Shown: piece after piece, positions 25,815 to 33,475 of the stretch
How the letters are laid out: every line of letters begins with the position of its first letter
Numbering within the stretch: the first letter of the stretch is position 1
NCBI GenBank assembly: GCA_002706335.1
Contig: PAKZ01000044.1
Span: 124,001-188,000 of the forward strand
Reading direction: 5' to 3'
Length of the DNA: 64,000 bases
From: Ahrensia sp.
Lineage (GTDB): Bacteria; Pseudomonadota; Alphaproteobacteria; Rhizobiales; Rhizobiaceae
Position numbers and translations under genes: made by a program
Notes under the pieces: generated by a model
What the model was told of the DNA's origin: nothing
Seen by the model: only the letters and a program-made list of their open reading frames with translations
Databases searched by the model: none

Positions 25815-25893
25815 TTTGCCAAGCCAGCAGCCAGCCAGCCAGGCGTTCACCGTTGAAAACAGATTGACGATGACGAAAGAGCAGGAAAACCAG

Positions 25894-26067
25894 ATGACTG
25901 GCGCAAGCGTGATGAAGGCGGGAGAAAACACTGCAAAGGTCGGCGGACCCACCGTCTATGAGAGCTCCGATCTGTTTCGGGGCGCCAGCGAAATCGGCAT
26001 CGAGCATGACGGGGCGATCTATCGATTGAAGATCACCCGCCAGGGCAAACTTATCCTCAACAAGTGA
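25894..26067 (+). CDS. hmuP: HmuP/HemP haem-uptake protein
   Basis: A 57-residue protein of the HemP family. In Bradyrhizobium and Sinorhizobium HmuP is needed for haem-receptor expression and acts as a DNA-binding co-activator. The family core VYESSDLFRGASEIGIEHDG (about 21-40), followed by IYRLKITRQGKLILNK, is complete. The start at 25894 is preferred since AGGAA lies seven bases upstream; ATG 25870 and TTG 25798 in the same frame lack a ribosome-binding site. First gene of the rightward haem operon, followed 11 bases later by hmuS. Confidence 0.92.
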   Translation: MTGASVMKAGENTAKVGGPTVYESSDLFRGASEIGIEHDGAIYRLKITRQGKLILNK

Positions 26068-26078
26068 GACCGAAGCCG

Positions 26079-27137
26079 ATGACCATCTCAAATCCCCTGA
26101 CGCCCGAAGACATCAAGTCGGCCCGTGCGGCCAATTCGAAACTCCGCGAACGCGATCTCGCGCGCAGCCTCGGCATTTCCGAGGGCGAGTTTCTCGCCGC
26201 GTGGGAAGGTGAAGGCGTGCGCCGCATCCGGCCCGACATGGATACGCTGTTTTCACGCCTGGCCGAGGTCGGCGAGGTGATGGCGCTGACCCGCAACGAG
26301 AATGCGGTGCACGAGAAGATCGGCGTCTATGAGGGCTATATCCCGCGCGAGCGCGTCGCGATGTTCCTCGGCGAGGGGATCAATCTGCGTCTGTTCCGCG
26401 CCCATTGGGTGCATGGTTTCGCCGTGGAGAAGGGCGAAGGCGACGATGTGAAGAGAAGCCTGCAATTCTTCGACGCGCATGGCGATGCTGTGCACAAGAT
26501 CCATGCCCGCCCGGCCACCGACATCGCGGCCTGGAACGCTCTGGTAGACACGTTGGCGATGCGGTCGGACGCCTCCGTTCCCGCGTTCACGCCGCCGGTC
26601 GTCAAGGCCGAGGTCGGGGATCCGAACGAAGATCAGGTCGCGCAGTTGCGCGAGCGCTGGGCTTCGCTGGAAGACACGCATGATTTCCAGGGTCTTATCG
26701 CCCGGCTCGGCTTCAAGCGTCTGCAGGCGGTTCGCGCTGTCGGTCCCGAATTCACCTGGCGTCTCGCCGATGACGCGATCGACGCGGTCTTCAACACGGC
26801 GGCCGAGGACGGAACCGTGATCATGGTCTTCGTTCGCAATCCGGGTTGCCTTCAGATCCACGCCGGAACGGTATCCAACATCAAACGTACCGGCGACTGG
26901 CTGAACGTCATGGATCCGGATTTCCACATGCATCTGAAAACCAGCGCGATTTCCGAGTGCTGGCTGATCAGCCGGCCGAGCAAGGACGGAGAGGTCGTCT
27001 CGGTCGAGGCCTATGACGAAAAGGGCGATCGCATCATCCTCATCAACGGGTTCTGGAAGGAGGGTGAAGCGAACGCGCCCGACTGGCAGACGCTGGTGAA
27101 GAGCTTGCCGCGCCACACAATTGCTCCGGCGGCTTAG
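26079..27137 (+). CDS. hmuS: HmuS haem-degrading/haem-trafficking factor
   Basis: A 352-residue cytoplasmic protein of the HemS/HmuS/PhuS family that accepts haem from the importer and either passes it on or breaks it down. It is a tandem duplication, with repeat ends LQFFDAHGDAVHKIHA and VEAYDEKGDRIILINGFW. The helical start KLRERDLARSLGISEGEFLAAW is typical, and the central GTVSNIKRTGDWLNVMDP block is a family mark. The ATG at 26079 is chosen over GTG 26064. A second haem-degrading enzyme (hmuQ) is encoded in the facing operon. Confidence 0.95.
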   Translation: MTISNPLTPEDIKSARAANSKLRERDLARSLGISEGEFLAAWEGEGVRRIRPDMDTLFSRLAEVGEVMALTRNENAVHEKIGVYEGYIPRERVAMFLGEGINLRLFRAHWVHGFAVEKGEGDDVKRSLQFFDAHGDAVHKIHARPATDIAAWNALVDTLAMRSDASVPAFTPPVVKAEVGDPNEDQVAQLRERWASLEDTHDFQGLIARLGFKRLQAVRAVGPEFTWRLADDAIDAVFNTAAEDGTVIMVFVRNPGCLQIHAGTVSNIKRTGDWLNVMDPDFHMHLKTSAISECWLISRPSKDGEVVSVEAYDEKGDRIILINGFWKEGEANAPDWQTLVKSLPRHTIAPAA

Positions 27138-27146
27138 GAGTTTCCC

Positions 27147-28031
27147 ATGATTGCAATTACCAAGATCGGCCGCGGCGCATCGCGGCTTGCAGCGATCGCG
27201 CTTGTCTCGCTTGTCGGGACTGCCCATCCCGTTATCGCGCAGGACAAGGCGGAGCGCGTGCTCTCGATTGGTGGCGCCGTGACCGAGATCGTCTATGCGC
27301 TTGGAGAGGAAGGCCGTCTGATCGGTCGGGACTCGACGAGTTCCTATCCGCAAGCCGCCACGGCGTTGCCCGATGTGGGCTATATGCGGGCGTTGGCGCC
27401 GGAAGGCGTGCTGTCGATCGAGCCTGACCTGATCCTGGCGCGCGAGGGCAGCGGACCGCCGGAAGCGATCGAGGTTCTCCGTTCGGCGGGCATTCCCTTT
27501 GTCGACGTGCCAGAGGATTTCACTGCCGAGGGCATCGGCGATGCGATCGATGTCGTCGCCGATGCCTTGGGCGTCGAAGAGAAGGGCGCGGCGCTGCATG
27601 CCGAGATTTCGGCGCAGATGAAGCAACTCGCCGAAACGATGTCCGGAATCGGGGAGAAAAAGCGTGTCCTGTTTATCCTCTCTATGCAGGACGGCCGCAT
27701 AATGGCCTCCGGCACGGGCACGGCGGCGAACGGCATCATCGAACTTGCAGGGGCCGAAAATGCCATTGTCGATTTCGAGGGCTACAAACAGGTGACGGAC
27801 GAGGCGATCATCACGGTCGATCCGGACGCGATCCTGATGATGGATCGTGTTGGCGATCACGGAACAGATCCTGATACGCTGTTCGCCCATCCCGCCATCG
27901 CGACGACACAGGCCGCGAAGGACAAGGCGTTGGTCCGGATGGACGGACTGTATCTGCTCGGCTTCGGACCGCGCACCGCATCAGCGGCGCTCGATCTCGC
28001 CAAGGCGCTTTACGGCGATGACTTTCACTGA
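27147..28031 (+). CDS. hmuT: HmuT periplasmic haem-binding protein
   Basis: A 294-residue ABC substrate-binding protein (cluster A-II fold, two lobes joined by a rigid helix). The signal peptide covers about residues 1-31, with a hydrophobic core AIALVSLVGTA and cleavage after VIA. Haem-type signatures are GRDSTSSYPQAATALPDVGY followed by MRALAPEGVLSIEPDL. The C-terminal end GFGPRTASAALDLAK is also typical. It passes haem from the receptor to HmuUV. Its end overlaps hmuU by 14 bases. Confidence 0.95.
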   Translation: MIAITKIGRGASRLAAIALVSLVGTAHPVIAQDKAERVLSIGGAVTEIVYALGEEGRLIGRDSTSSYPQAATALPDVGYMRALAPEGVLSIEPDLILAREGSGPPEAIEVLRSAGIPFVDVPEDFTAEGIGDAIDVVADALGVEEKGAALHAEISAQMKQLAETMSGIGEKKRVLFILSMQDGRIMASGTGTAANGIIELAGAENAIVDFEGYKQVTDEAIITVDPDAILMMDRVGDHGTDPDTLFAHPAIATTQAAKDKALVRMDGLYLLGFGPRTASAALDLAKALYGDDFH

Positions 28032-29109
28032 GGTTTGGTCCGTGGTCCGGCCGAAAACCGCCGATGACGGCGATCGGTCGGCGCTCGCGCGCGCGACCAT
28101 CGTCGTTCTGGCAGCCGCACTGGTCCTGACCTTTTTCTTCAGCCTCGCCTCTGGCGCTTCCGACGCGTCGGCATGGCGGGTGTTCCTCGAGACGCTCGGC
28201 TTCACCTCCGGCGCTCTGGAGGGTGCAGACCGGATTGTCGTCTATGGCATCCGTTTTCCGCGTGCTGTGCTGGGCATGCTGATCGGCGGGGCGCTGGCCG
28301 TATCAGGCGCGATTATGCAGGGACTGTTCCGCAATCCGCTTGCCGATCCGGGCATTGTCGGCGTTTCCGCCGGAGCCGGGCTCGGCGCGGTGAGCTTCAT
28401 TGTGCTGCAGGGCGGCGCATTGGCCCCGGCCGCCGCGATCTTCGGCATTTACTCGATACCGTTCGCTGCCTTTCTAGGCGGGCTGATCTCGACACTGGTG
28501 CTCTATAGGATCTCGACGCGGCAAGGCCGCACTTCGGTCGCCACCATGCTGCTTGCAGGCATCGCGCTCGGAGCGCTGGCGGGGGCGGTTACCGGTGTTC
28601 TCGTCTTCCGGGCGGACGACCGGCAGTTGCGCGACCTCACCTTCTGGGGGCTTGGTTCTCTGGCCGGCGCGACTTGGACAAAGAACCTGATGGCCGCACC
28701 GCTGATACTGCCCGTTATCCTCGCCCTGCCGCTGATGGCGCGTGGTTTGAACGCGCTGGCGCTCGGCGAGGCTGCGGCGGGACATCTGGGCGTCGAGGTC
28801 CAACGCTTCAAGAATATCGCGATCCTGTGCGTCGCTGCGGCGACGGGGGCTTCGGTTGCCGTTTCAGGCGGCATCGGCTTTGTGGGTATTGTCGTTCCGC
28901 ATCTCCTGCGCCTCTTGATCGGGCCGGATCACCGGTTCCTGCTACCAGCCTCGGCGCTGCTCGGCGCGATCCTGCTTCTGTTCGCCGATGCGATCGCCCG
29001 ACAGATCGTGGCGCCGGCGGAACTGCCGATCGGCATTGTCACCGCGATTGCGGGCGCGCCGTTCTTTCTTTGGATCCTGCTGCGTCGTCGCGGCATTCTG
29101 GACTTGTAG
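28018..29109 (+). CDS. hmuU: HmuU haem ABC transporter permease
   Basis: A 363-residue FecCD/BtuC-type permease with about ten membrane helices. Family blocks are FPRAVLGMLIGGALAVSGAI, GLFRNPLADPGIVGVSAGAGLG and VSGGIGFVGIVVPHLLRLL, which carries the coupling-helix region, then DRQLRDLTFWGLGSL. The ATG at 28018 overlaps hmuT by 14 bases, and the next gene starts 7 bases after the stop, so all three are coupled. It forms a homodimer that takes haem from HmuT across the inner membrane. Confidence 0.95.
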   Translation: MTFTEVWSVVRPKTADDGDRSALARATIVVLAAALVLTFFFSLASGASDASAWRVFLETLGFTSGALEGADRIVVYGIRFPRAVLGMLIGGALAVSGAIMQGLFRNPLADPGIVGVSAGAGLGAVSFIVLQGGALAPAAAIFGIYSIPFAAFLGGLISTLVLYRISTRQGRTSVATMLLAGIALGALAGAVTGVLVFRADDRQLRDLTFWGLGSLAGATWTKNLMAAPLILPVILALPLMARGLNALALGEAAAGHLGVEVQRFKNIAILCVAAATGASVAVSGGIGFVGIVVPHLLRLLIGPDHRFLLPASALLGAILLLFADAIARQIVAPAELPIGIVTAIAGAPFFLWILLRRRGILDL

Positions 29110-29115
29110 GTTGCC

Positions 29116-29907
29116 ATGCTCACCGCTGAAGACATCCGCGTGACACTCGGGCGCAAGCCGGTCCTGCACGGCGTCGATATCGCCGCCGAACCTGGTAAGA
29201 TGACAATCGTCATCGGTCCGACCGGCTCGGGCAAGACGACGCTGCTCCGGGCCTTGTCGGGTGACGTGCCCTTTTTGGGCGCCGCGCGGTTGCACGGGCT
29301 TGATATCGCCACCGTGAAACCCCGGAAACTGGCACCCTGGCGCGGCGTGCTGCCACAAGCTTCCAGCCTCTCCTTTCCCTTCACGGTGCGCGAGATTGTC
29401 CGCCTCGGCATCCGCGAGGGGCTTCCGAGCGGTGAGAGCGGCATCGTCACGGCGGCGCTGGCGCGGGTCGATCTCGCCGGCTTCGAAGGGCGCATGTATC
29501 AGGAACTTTCGGGCGGCGAGCAGCAGCGGGTGCAGCTGGCGCGCGTGCTTTGCCAGGTCTGGACCCCGGTACTCGAGGGCAGGGCGCGCTACCTGTTTCT
29601 CGACGAGCCGGTCTCCAGCCTCGACATCCGCCACCAGATCCAGATCATGGATGTGGCGCGAAATTTCGCCCGTTCCGGCGGGGGGGTGCTCGCCATTCTG
29701 CATGACCTCAACCTGACAGCCATGTATGCCGATCATGTGATCCTGCTCAAAAGCGGGCATGTGCATGCCAGCGGCGCGCCGCGGGACGTGCTGACGAACG
29801 ACAACCTTTCGTCTGTCTATGATTATGCGCTCGCGGTGAATCGCGCTCCGGGTGGCGAGGCCGTCTTCGTGCTGCCGCACGGCGCGGCGACGGATCACGC
29901 GGCCTGA
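29116..29907 (+). CDS. hmuV: HmuV haem ABC transporter ATPase
   Basis: A 263-residue ATP-binding subunit. Walker A is GPTGSGKTTL with Lys40, the ABC signature LSGGEQQRVQLARVL, Walker B YLFLDEPVSSLD and the switch His in LAILHDLNLTA. It drives HmuU. As the last gene of hmuPSTUV, it is followed by a small palindrome CGGCAA/TTGCCG (29921-29933) that lacks a T tract. Confidence 0.96.
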   Translation: MLTAEDIRVTLGRKPVLHGVDIAAEPGKMTIVIGPTGSGKTTLLRALSGDVPFLGAARLHGLDIATVKPRKLAPWRGVLPQASSLSFPFTVREIVRLGIREGLPSGESGIVTAALARVDLAGFEGRMYQELSGGEQQRVQLARVLCQVWTPVLEGRARYLFLDEPVSSLDIRHQIQIMDVARNFARSGGGVLAILHDLNLTAMYADHVILLKSGHVHASGAPRDVLTNDNLSSVYDYALAVNRAPGGEAVFVLPHGAATDHAA

Positions 29908-29981
29908 CAACAATCGCAGCCGGCAAATTGCCGTTGGGCCCGCTTGCCGATAATCTCCGTTGAGGAATCACGGAGACGGAT

Positions 29982-31376
29982 TTGGAAGAGGTTCATCACG
30001 GCGTGCCGCTGGTCGACATGGCGATCGTTATTGCGATCGCGGTGCTGGCCGGACTTGGGCTGATGCGCTTGAAGCAGCCGCCGCTGGTCGGCTTCATCCT
30101 TGCGGGCATGATCATGGGGCCGACCGGTTTTGGCCTGATCAGTTCGAATGACAACGTCACCACGCTCGCGGAAATGGGCGTCCTGATGCTGCTCTTCTTC
30201 ATCGGCACGGAACTGTCCGTGAAGGCTTTCGTCGCGACGCTCAGACCGGCGGTTACGGTCGCGGCCGGGCAACTCATCGCTGCAATGCTGCTCGGGGCGG
30301 GAATAGCCTGGCTCACTTCCTCTTCCCTGGCGGAGGCGATTATCCTCGGCTTCATCATCGCGTTGTCGAGCACTGTGGTGGCAATGAAGATGCTTGAAGA
30401 CGCGGGTGCGCTGCGCCGCATGCCAGGACGGATAACCGTTGGCGTGATGATCGCGCAGGACATCGCGGTGGTGCCGATGCTGATCATCGTCACGTCACTT
30501 GGCGGAGCCGGGGCGAACGCCGCCTCAATCGTTTTCAAGATCGCCGTTGCTGTCGGCCTTCTCGGCGCGTTGTTGTGGTGGCTCGGGCGCAGCCCAAAGC
30601 TCAAGGTGCCGTTCGACGAGGAGGTCGGAGAGAATGTGGAGCTGTTGGCGCTCGGCTCGCTCGCGGTCTGTTTCGGGGCTGCGGCGTTATCTGGCACGAT
30701 CGGCCTGTCGCCCGCCTATGGCGCTTTCATAGCCGGGCTGGTGATCGGACAGTCGACGCTGCGAAACAAGGTCATTCCCATCATCGAGCCGATCCAGAGT
30801 GTGCTGCTCGTCGTCTTCTTCCTGTCCATCGGCCTGCTGATCGACCTCGAGTATATTCGAGCGCATCTCGGTGTTGTCCTGGCGGCGGCGCTGTTCGTCA
30901 TTGCCGCCAAGACGGTGCTTAATGTGTTCCTGTTGCGTATCGCCGGTTTCGACCGCGAGACGGCGCTGGTCGGCGGATTGTCGATGGCGCAAATCGGAGA
31001 ATTTTCCTTCGTTCTCGCCGCGGCCGGATTTGCGACCGGGGCGCTGGGCGGCGATATCTATCGCCTTTCGATCGCGGTGACCGCCATCACATTGCTGTTC
31101 TCGCCGGCTTGGATGAGCGTGATGCATCGCCTCGAGGCGATAGCGATGGAGAATTTCTCATCCTACCGCGAGGCGCTCTCGGAGGCCTATTCGGGGGAGA
31201 TCGAGAATGTCGAGGAGGGGCTTTGGTGGGTCAAGGTGCGCTACCGGGCCGGCCGGATCGCGCGGCGAAGGCGCCGTGAGCAAAAGCTCGGCCAGGTTGA
31301 TAGACCGGCCGTACCCCTTCCGGATGCTGAGCCGGTGGGCCCGCTGGCTGACGCGGAGAAACCCGTCAGTTCGTGA
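29982..31376 (+). CDS. cation:proton antiporter, CPA2 (KefB-like) family
   Basis: A 464-residue membrane protein with 11-13 hydrophobic segments from VDMAIVIAIAVLAGLGLMRL to TAITLLFSPAWMSVM. Family marks are LVGFILAGMIMGP, LMLLFFIGTELS, the IALSSTVVAMKML helix, GRITVGVMIAQDIAVVPML with the ion-site Q-D, and LSMAQIGEFSFVLA. It ends in a 60-residue charged tail with no RCK/TrkA-N domain, so it is not a full KefB/C. The TTG at 29982 has GGAGACGGA before it; an ATG at 30018 is the alternative. The 3' end overlaps the convergent DUF882 gene by 11 bases. Confidence 0.85.
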   Translation: MEEVHHGVPLVDMAIVIAIAVLAGLGLMRLKQPPLVGFILAGMIMGPTGFGLISSNDNVTTLAEMGVLMLLFFIGTELSVKAFVATLRPAVTVAAGQLIAAMLLGAGIAWLTSSSLAEAIILGFIIALSSTVVAMKMLEDAGALRRMPGRITVGVMIAQDIAVVPMLIIVTSLGGAGANAASIVFKIAVAVGLLGALLWWLGRSPKLKVPFDEEVGENVELLALGSLAVCFGAAALSGTIGLSPAYGAFIAGLVIGQSTLRNKVIPIIEPIQSVLLVVFFLSIGLLIDLEYIRAHLGVVLAAALFVIAAKTVLNVFLLRIAGFDRETALVGGLSMAQIGEFSFVLAAAGFATGALGGDIYRLSIAVTAITLLFSPAWMSVMHRLEAIAMENFSSYREALSEAYSGEIENVEEGLWWVKVRYRAGRIARRRRREQKLGQVDRPAVPLPDAEPVGPLADAEKPVSS

Positions 31377-33132
31377 TTGGAAGCTGCAGCGTGAGCGGCT
31401 GCCCGTCTCCGCCCTTTCCACCGGCGAATTTCGCCACGGTCAGGAAGGTGATCGCCTTGCCCGAAAAACGGCGCGGATCCGGCATTTCGGATTTCGCGAA
31501 GCCCTGCGTATAGACGGCGGTGGGCGCTTCGCGCAGCGCGTTCTGTACAAATACCGGGCGTTCGGTCAGGCCACCATGGTCGGTGACGGACAGCTTGGTG
31601 GTCGTCCAACTACCGAAACGTGACGGATCGATCTCCTCGGCCGGAACAAGTTCCACGGCAGGCGCCGGAGATGTCGACGCGGTGTGGATGCTTGGGCGGG
31701 GCGCCTTGTCGGTCGTCTCGACGCCGGTGTCGTAATTGGGAGCGACACGAGCGCTTGGCCGATCGCGTTTTTCGGGCTCGGGGACTGCGCTGGCGAGCGT
31801 CGTAGGTGTATCCGTCATCACGTCCTCGCGCGCCGTATCGGGTACCGGAAGGGACGCAATCTCGATTTTCGGGCCGGCGAGGCGTTCCGGGCGGGGCGCG
31901 GATGTCGGCAGCGGGATTTGCAGGCCGCGCAGATCGATATCGGACTCACGCGCCGACGCGATAATCTTCTCAACCTGATCGTCCGGCGCGCGTTTCGTGC
32001 GCGTAGCGCCATTGAGCGCTGCCTCGATCTCCGAAGCGGTGCGGCGCGTCGGATCGGGTTCCGGGCTGGCGCTGGCCAGAACGATTTCCGGGCGTGGCCG
32101 CGGCAGCGGCATGTCCGGTGCGGGTTCAGCGCCAACGGGCCGTGGCGGCGTTGGCGCGGCCTCTGACTGCAAGACGGTATCGACGGTCGGTTCCGGCGAA
32201 GCGAGCGGCACAGCCGCCGACGGACGCGGTGCGAATTGCGGCAATGGCGTTTCGCGCGGCACCAGCGCGGCCATCAGCGTGCCCGGCGTTTCCGGCCTGC
32301 GAACCGGTTCCGCGCGCTGCGGTTCGGCGCGAACGACACTGGCCTGCCGGGTGACCGGCGCCACGGCCTCGACATTGTCCTCTTCCTCGTCTGCGCCGCC
32401 GAAGAGCCCGGCCAGCAAGCCGCCGCCGCGGCTCGATCCGCTATTGCCGCCGCCGATGTCGAGCGCGGTGGCGTCACCCTTGGCCTTGCGCGATTTGTAA
32501 GCCGCCAGCGCCTGCTGATAACCGGGCAGGGGCTTGCCGTCCGGGGGCAGATGTAGCGTGCCCCCTCTAGGGAAGACGCGCTGCAGTTCGGCGCGGCTCA
32601 TGCGCGGCCAGGCGCGCACGCTGCCGGTGTCGAAATGCACGAAGGGCGAACCCGATTTCGGATAATAGCCGACGCCGCCGCCCTGGAGCTTGAAGCCAAT
32701 CTCGCGCAGCTTGGAGAGCTTGACGCCTGGAATGTAGAAATCCATCGCCTTGCCGAGCATGTGCTGGCTTTTCTTGGCCTGGCCGCCACGGGTCCGGCGC
32801 AGCATTTCATTGGTGGCCGGCGAGCGATAGGCGGAGACGACGTGGATGTAATCGCGGGCGCCGGACATCTGGTAGGCTTCCCAGATGATGTCGAACAGCT
32901 GCGGGTCCATCTTGGTCGGCTCGTTGCGCCGCCAGTCGCGCAGGAAGCGGTTCAGCTTGTTGAGCCCGCTCTGAACGTATCGTCCATTCTTCTTGAAAGT
33001 GATCTCGGCGCGTTCGCCAGTGTGCATGAAGTAGAGCTTCAGCGTACGCGTCTCAGCTTCGGCGGGGGCTGCGAGTGCAAAAGGCACAAGCAGGCAAACA
33101 AGGACAATCGCGCGCGAAACCGCACGAAACAT
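31366..33132 (-). CDS. DUF882 (YcbK/M15-like) exported peptidase with a long C-terminal extension
   Basis: A 588-residue protein with a signal peptide (AIVLVCLLVPFALA, cleavage after AEA near 26). The DUF882 domain spans ~30-180 and keeps the zinc residues of M15 D,D-peptidases: His124 and Asp131 (SQHMLGKAMDF) and His167 (PFVHFD). This suggests cleavage of peptidoglycan cross-links, though most members are untested. About 400 residues of Pro/Ala/Arg-rich, low-complexity sequence follow, ending in a conserved-looking SRFGSWTTTKLSVTDHG and a C-terminal TLQLPITN. The start at 33132 precedes the signal peptide directly; an ATG at 33177 adds 15 residues. Confidence 0.83.
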   Translation of the reverse strand: MFRAVSRAIVLVCLLVPFALAAPAEAETRTLKLYFMHTGERAEITFKKNGRYVQSGLNKLNRFLRDWRRNEPTKMDPQLFDIIWEAYQMSGARDYIHVVSAYRSPATNEMLRRTRGGQAKKSQHMLGKAMDFYIPGVKLSKLREIGFKLQGGGVGYYPKSGSPFVHFDTGSVRAWPRMSRAELQRVFPRGGTLHLPPDGKPLPGYQQALAAYKSRKAKGDATALDIGGGNSGSSRGGGLLAGLFGGADEEEDNVEAVAPVTRQASVVRAEPQRAEPVRRPETPGTLMAALVPRETPLPQFAPRPSAAVPLASPEPTVDTVLQSEAAPTPPRPVGAEPAPDMPLPRPRPEIVLASASPEPDPTRRTASEIEAALNGATRTKRAPDDQVEKIIASARESDIDLRGLQIPLPTSAPRPERLAGPKIEIASLPVPDTAREDVMTDTPTTLASAVPEPEKRDRPSARVAPNYDTGVETTDKAPRPSIHTASTSPAPAVELVPAEEIDPSRFGSWTTTKLSVTDHGGLTERPVFVQNALREAPTAVYTQGFAKSEMPDPRRFSGKAITFLTVAKFAGGKGGDGQPLTLQLPITN

Positions 33133-33475
33133 ATGACGGCTCTTGCAAGCCGTATCGATTGTCTTCCGGAACCTCAAAACTCACCAACCTGCAAGAACAG
33201 TACCGCCCCGGAGGCTAGCGGAAACATGGTTAACCGCTTGTTAGCGCGGTGATCGCACCGATGGCCGGTAAAATCCAGTTGGAAATCGCGCGAATGGCCG
33301 ATCTGCACCAAATATCCCCGATCTTCCCCATTTGGCATCTCCTGATGATGACGAAATGCGGTGATACGATGGCAGGCGGATCGCGGCGGTCAGGCGTAAA
33401 TATGCTTGGTTACCAAATGCATAAGGGTATCGGCGGTGTTGGCAAGCGCCCGCGGAACAGGTCTGTCGAGGCGGA
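33133..33475 (-). promoter_or_regulatory. 343-base intergenic promoter region of the DUF882 gene
   Basis: No gene was found. The clearest element is the inverted repeat TATGC-TTGGT (33401-33410) and ACCAA-AT-GCATA (33412-33423), a likely operator or mRNA hairpin ~270 bases before the DUF882 start. No sigma-54 promoter was seen despite the adjacent sigma-54 regulator gene. The part nearest the start codon holds no clear ribosome-binding site. Confidence 0.4.

Larger units (their letters stand above)
25683..25844. repeat. GCCA-rich inverted copies flanking the haem divergent promoter
   Basis: A tract with GGCTGGCTGGCGGTTGGC lies at 25684-25701, and an opposite copy with CCAGCAGCCAGCCAGCCAGG at 25824-25843. 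Each carries tandem CCAG/CTGG tetramers and sits in the leader of one of the divergent operons. They may be remnants of a duplicated regulatory element, or tracts prone to slippage. Confidence 0.5.

Noticed and set aside
26253..27890. 545-codon minus-strand frame opposite hmuS and hmuT
   Set aside because: Low-complexity antisense product with no domain, fully covered by two well-supported haem genes on the plus strand.
33133..33475. Sigma-54 promoter for the DUF882 gene
   Set aside because: No TGGCAC-N5-TTGCA-like sequence was found on the minus strand in this gap.
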